Made by a program: the position numbers and the translations under genes | Part shown: piece by piece, positions 4,934 through 6,321 of the stretch | How the letters are laid out: each line of letters begins with the position of its first letter | How positions within the stretch are numbered: the first letter of the stretch is position 1 | Source: Kiritimatiellia bacterium | Lineage (GTDB): Bacteria; Verrucomicrobiota; Kiritimatiellia; RFP12; UBA1067 | Assembly: GCA_017521065.1 (NCBI GenBank) | Contig: JAFXEA010000072.1 | Span: 1 to 6,321, forward strand | Length of the DNA: 6,321 bases | Reading direction: 5' to 3' | Notes under the pieces: generated by a model | What the model was told of the DNA's origin: nothing | The model's input: the letters and a program-made list of their open reading frames with translations, nothing else | Database searches by the model: none

Positions 4934-6321
4934 CTACTTCTTTCCGAAACGTCTGCTTGCCGCATCGAACTTGCGCTTGAACTCCAGAAGATCCTTCACC
5001 CCCGGCTTGCCCATGCACTCCAGCACGTGCGTCACCACATGCTCCGGCGCAAGCTTGAGCTGTCCTGAGACATGATGCTTCGCAATGACGGATATGTATT
5101 CGTCCCCGCACGAACGGTCCGCTGCAACAAGATCAGGACGTATCCCGCTAGCAACGAATACGTGCTTCACTCCGGGGATTCCGCGAAGCTCCCGCAGCAG
5201 ATCAAGCTGCGGACGGTGGTTCGGTCTAAGCGCAGGACACGTGCGGGGGAAAAGGCAGCTCTTGTCCCTGCAAGCGCCATCCTTTGCCTTTCGCGCACAG
5301 TCGAACCCATACATGTTCGCCGTAGGACCGCCGACATCAGAAACAGTGCCACGGAACATCGGATGGCGCAGAAACCCCTTCACCTCATCGATCACGCTCT
5401 TCTTCGAACGGCTTACGATGCGCCGTCCCTGATGGACAGCAATCGCGCAGAACCGACACTCCCCGTAGCAGCCGCGATGCGTGGTGACGCCAAACCGGAT
5501 AGTGTCGAGCGCACGTATCTTTCCCTGTGCGCGTATTGACGGAGGCGCATCCAACATCCACTTGATTCCATGAACGGCATCAAGCTCTTCCTGCTCAAGC
5601 GGCGCACTCGGACGGTTGTGCACGAGCCAGCGGTTGTCCACCTTCTGCACAAGCGGTCTGCCGGACACCGGATCCTGGTTCTGAGAAAACTTCACGAACG
5701 CTTCAACGAACGCCTTCTTGCCTTCCGGTGTATTAGCGCTCACATCGGCAAAACCCGGAAGCTCAGCGGCTCCCTCCGGTGGCACAAATCCCTTTTCGCC
5801 TGCCATCCAGCACAGACCGGGGATGCCGTGCCAGTCGGAACCGTTCCTCACGGCCTCTGCGAACGCAAGCATGGTGCGTTCCCCCATGCCGTAGCATAGC
5901 GCGTCCGCCTTGGCGTCGCACACAATGGGACGCCTCACCTTGTCGCTCCAGAAATCGTAATGCGCAATGCGGCGGAGACTCGCCTCGACACCTCCGAGAA
6001 TTATAGGCTTGCACGGCTTCCATGCCGCACGGATTGCATTTGCGTATGCTATGGCGGCACGGTCCGGACGGCGGTTGTTCTCGCCGCCCGGAGTGAAGTC
6101 ATCCTGTCTGCGTCGTTTCCCGACAGCCGTATAGTTCGCGACCATCGAATCCACACAACCCGGGCTCACTCCCCAGAAAAGATTCGGCTCGCCAAGGGAT
6201 TTGAACGCGTCTAGATCTGACATATCCGGCTGGCTCAGGATAGCCACACGATAACCGGCCTTTGCGAGAATCTGGCCGATGACCGCCACACCTGAATAGG
6301 GCGAATCAACGTACGCGTCAC
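4934..6321 (-). CDS. ygiQ: YgiQ-family (UPF0313) radical SAM protein, 5' end beyond the right edge, cut by an in-frame TAG
   Basis: The reading frame enters from the right edge; the first complete codon is at 6317-6319. The in-window protein begins DAYVDSPYSGVAVIGQ, the conserved N-terminal segment of YgiQ proteins, so the GTG at 6289 is internal and roughly 20 residues are missing. The N-terminal radical-SAM-associated domain spans about the first 250 residues (ILGGVEASLRRIAHYDFWSD). The cluster motif THRGCYGECRFCAI, encoded near 5447-5480, supplies the three Cys (C-x3-C-x2-C) that bind the 4Fe-4S cluster used to cleave S-adenosylmethionine. A second Cys-rich stretch (DGACRDKSCLFPRTC) and HVFVASGIRPDL are also typical of the family. 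The true substrate of YgiQ proteins is not known to me. The frame stops at TAG 4934-4936 after RRFGKK, inside the radical SAM barrel, so a protein ending there would lack the last barrel strands and the tail and would probably not function normally. Confidence 0.5.
   Translation of the reverse strand, partial: DAYVDSPYSGVAVIGQILAKAGYRVAILSQPDMSDLDAFKSLGEPNLFWGVSPGCVDSMVANYTAVGKRRRQDDFTPGGENNRRPDRAAIAYANAIRAAWKPCKPIILGGVEASLRRIAHYDFWSDKVRRPIVCDAKADALCYGMGERTMLAFAEAVRNGSDWHGIPGLCWMAGEKGFVPPEGAAELPGFADVSANTPEGKKAFVEAFVKFSQNQDPVSGRPLVQKVDNRWLVHNRPSAPLEQEELDAVHGIKWMLDAPPSIRAQGKIRALDTIRFGVTTHRGCYGECRFCAIAVHQGRRIVSRSKKSVIDEVKGFLRHPMFRGTVSDVGGPTANMYGFDCARKAKDGACRDKSCLFPRTCPALRPNHRPQLDLLRELRGIPGVKHVFVASGIRPDLVAADRSCGDEYISVIAKHHVSGQLKLAPEHVVTHVLECMGKPGVKDLLEFKRKFDAASRRFGKK

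Noticed and set aside
4934..4936. Genome-wide reassignment of TAG to Gln
   Set aside because: None of the other three genes has an in-frame TAG and their Gln codons are ordinary CAA/CAG, so a single TAG is better explained by a point mutation, an error or local readthrough.
4934..6289. GTG at 6289 as the real start of the radical SAM gene
   Set aside because: The same frame is open to the edge and reads DAYVDSPYSG before it, a conserved part of YgiQ proteins, so the true start lies beyond the window.

Overview
The window reads as one strand of a bacterial chromosome: every supported gene lies on the minus strand, so transcription runs from the right edge to the left. The organism is probably a member of the PVC superphylum, Kiritimatiellota, Lentisphaerota or a relative. 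This rests on the style of the exported proteins: a beta-helix protein opening its mature part with WYVDAVNGDD, a secreted Fn3-plus-tyrosine-phosphatase protein, and a very large exported protein of no clear family. It is an inference from protein style and not a measured placement.

Right part (4670-6321): most of a YgiQ-family radical SAM gene. Its first codons lie beyond the right edge; the conserved DAYVD segment is still visible. The reading frame is cut at 4934-4936 by a single in-frame TAG, and the same frame then continues for 87 further family-like codons to a TGA at 4670-4672. TAG sits where homologues, as I recall them, commonly carry Gln, so one C-to-T change would explain it.

Middle (4429-4669): a 241-base intergenic region. 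It holds a near-consensus sigma-70-type promoter facing left (-35 TTGTAA, 17-base spacer, -10 TATAAT), a possible leader hairpin, and a perfect 9-bp inverted repeat with a 3-base loop, which lacks a U-tract and is not a convincing terminator.

Left part (1-4428): a tight three-gene operon read from that promoter. First comes a secreted protein with an Fn3-like domain and a Y_phosphatase3-type tyrosine phosphatase (HCIGGTDRTG). After 13 bases comes a 695-residue exported multidomain protein: two beta domains, a central possibly TIM-barrel-like domain, and a C-terminal carbohydrate-binding-like domain. Its stop overlaps by 4 bp (ATGA) the start of a secreted right-handed parallel beta-helix protein that runs off the left edge. 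All three appear to be exported, each has a good Shine-Dalgarno, and the spacing suggests co-expression. The joint job is unknown; handling of an extracellular glycan or phosphorylated polymer at the cell surface is a guess from the domain types. No RNA genes, CRISPR array, insertion sequence or phage genes are visible. [Form note: the original answer gave no feature confidences; the 0.5 on every feature is a placeholder required by the schema, not an estimate.]
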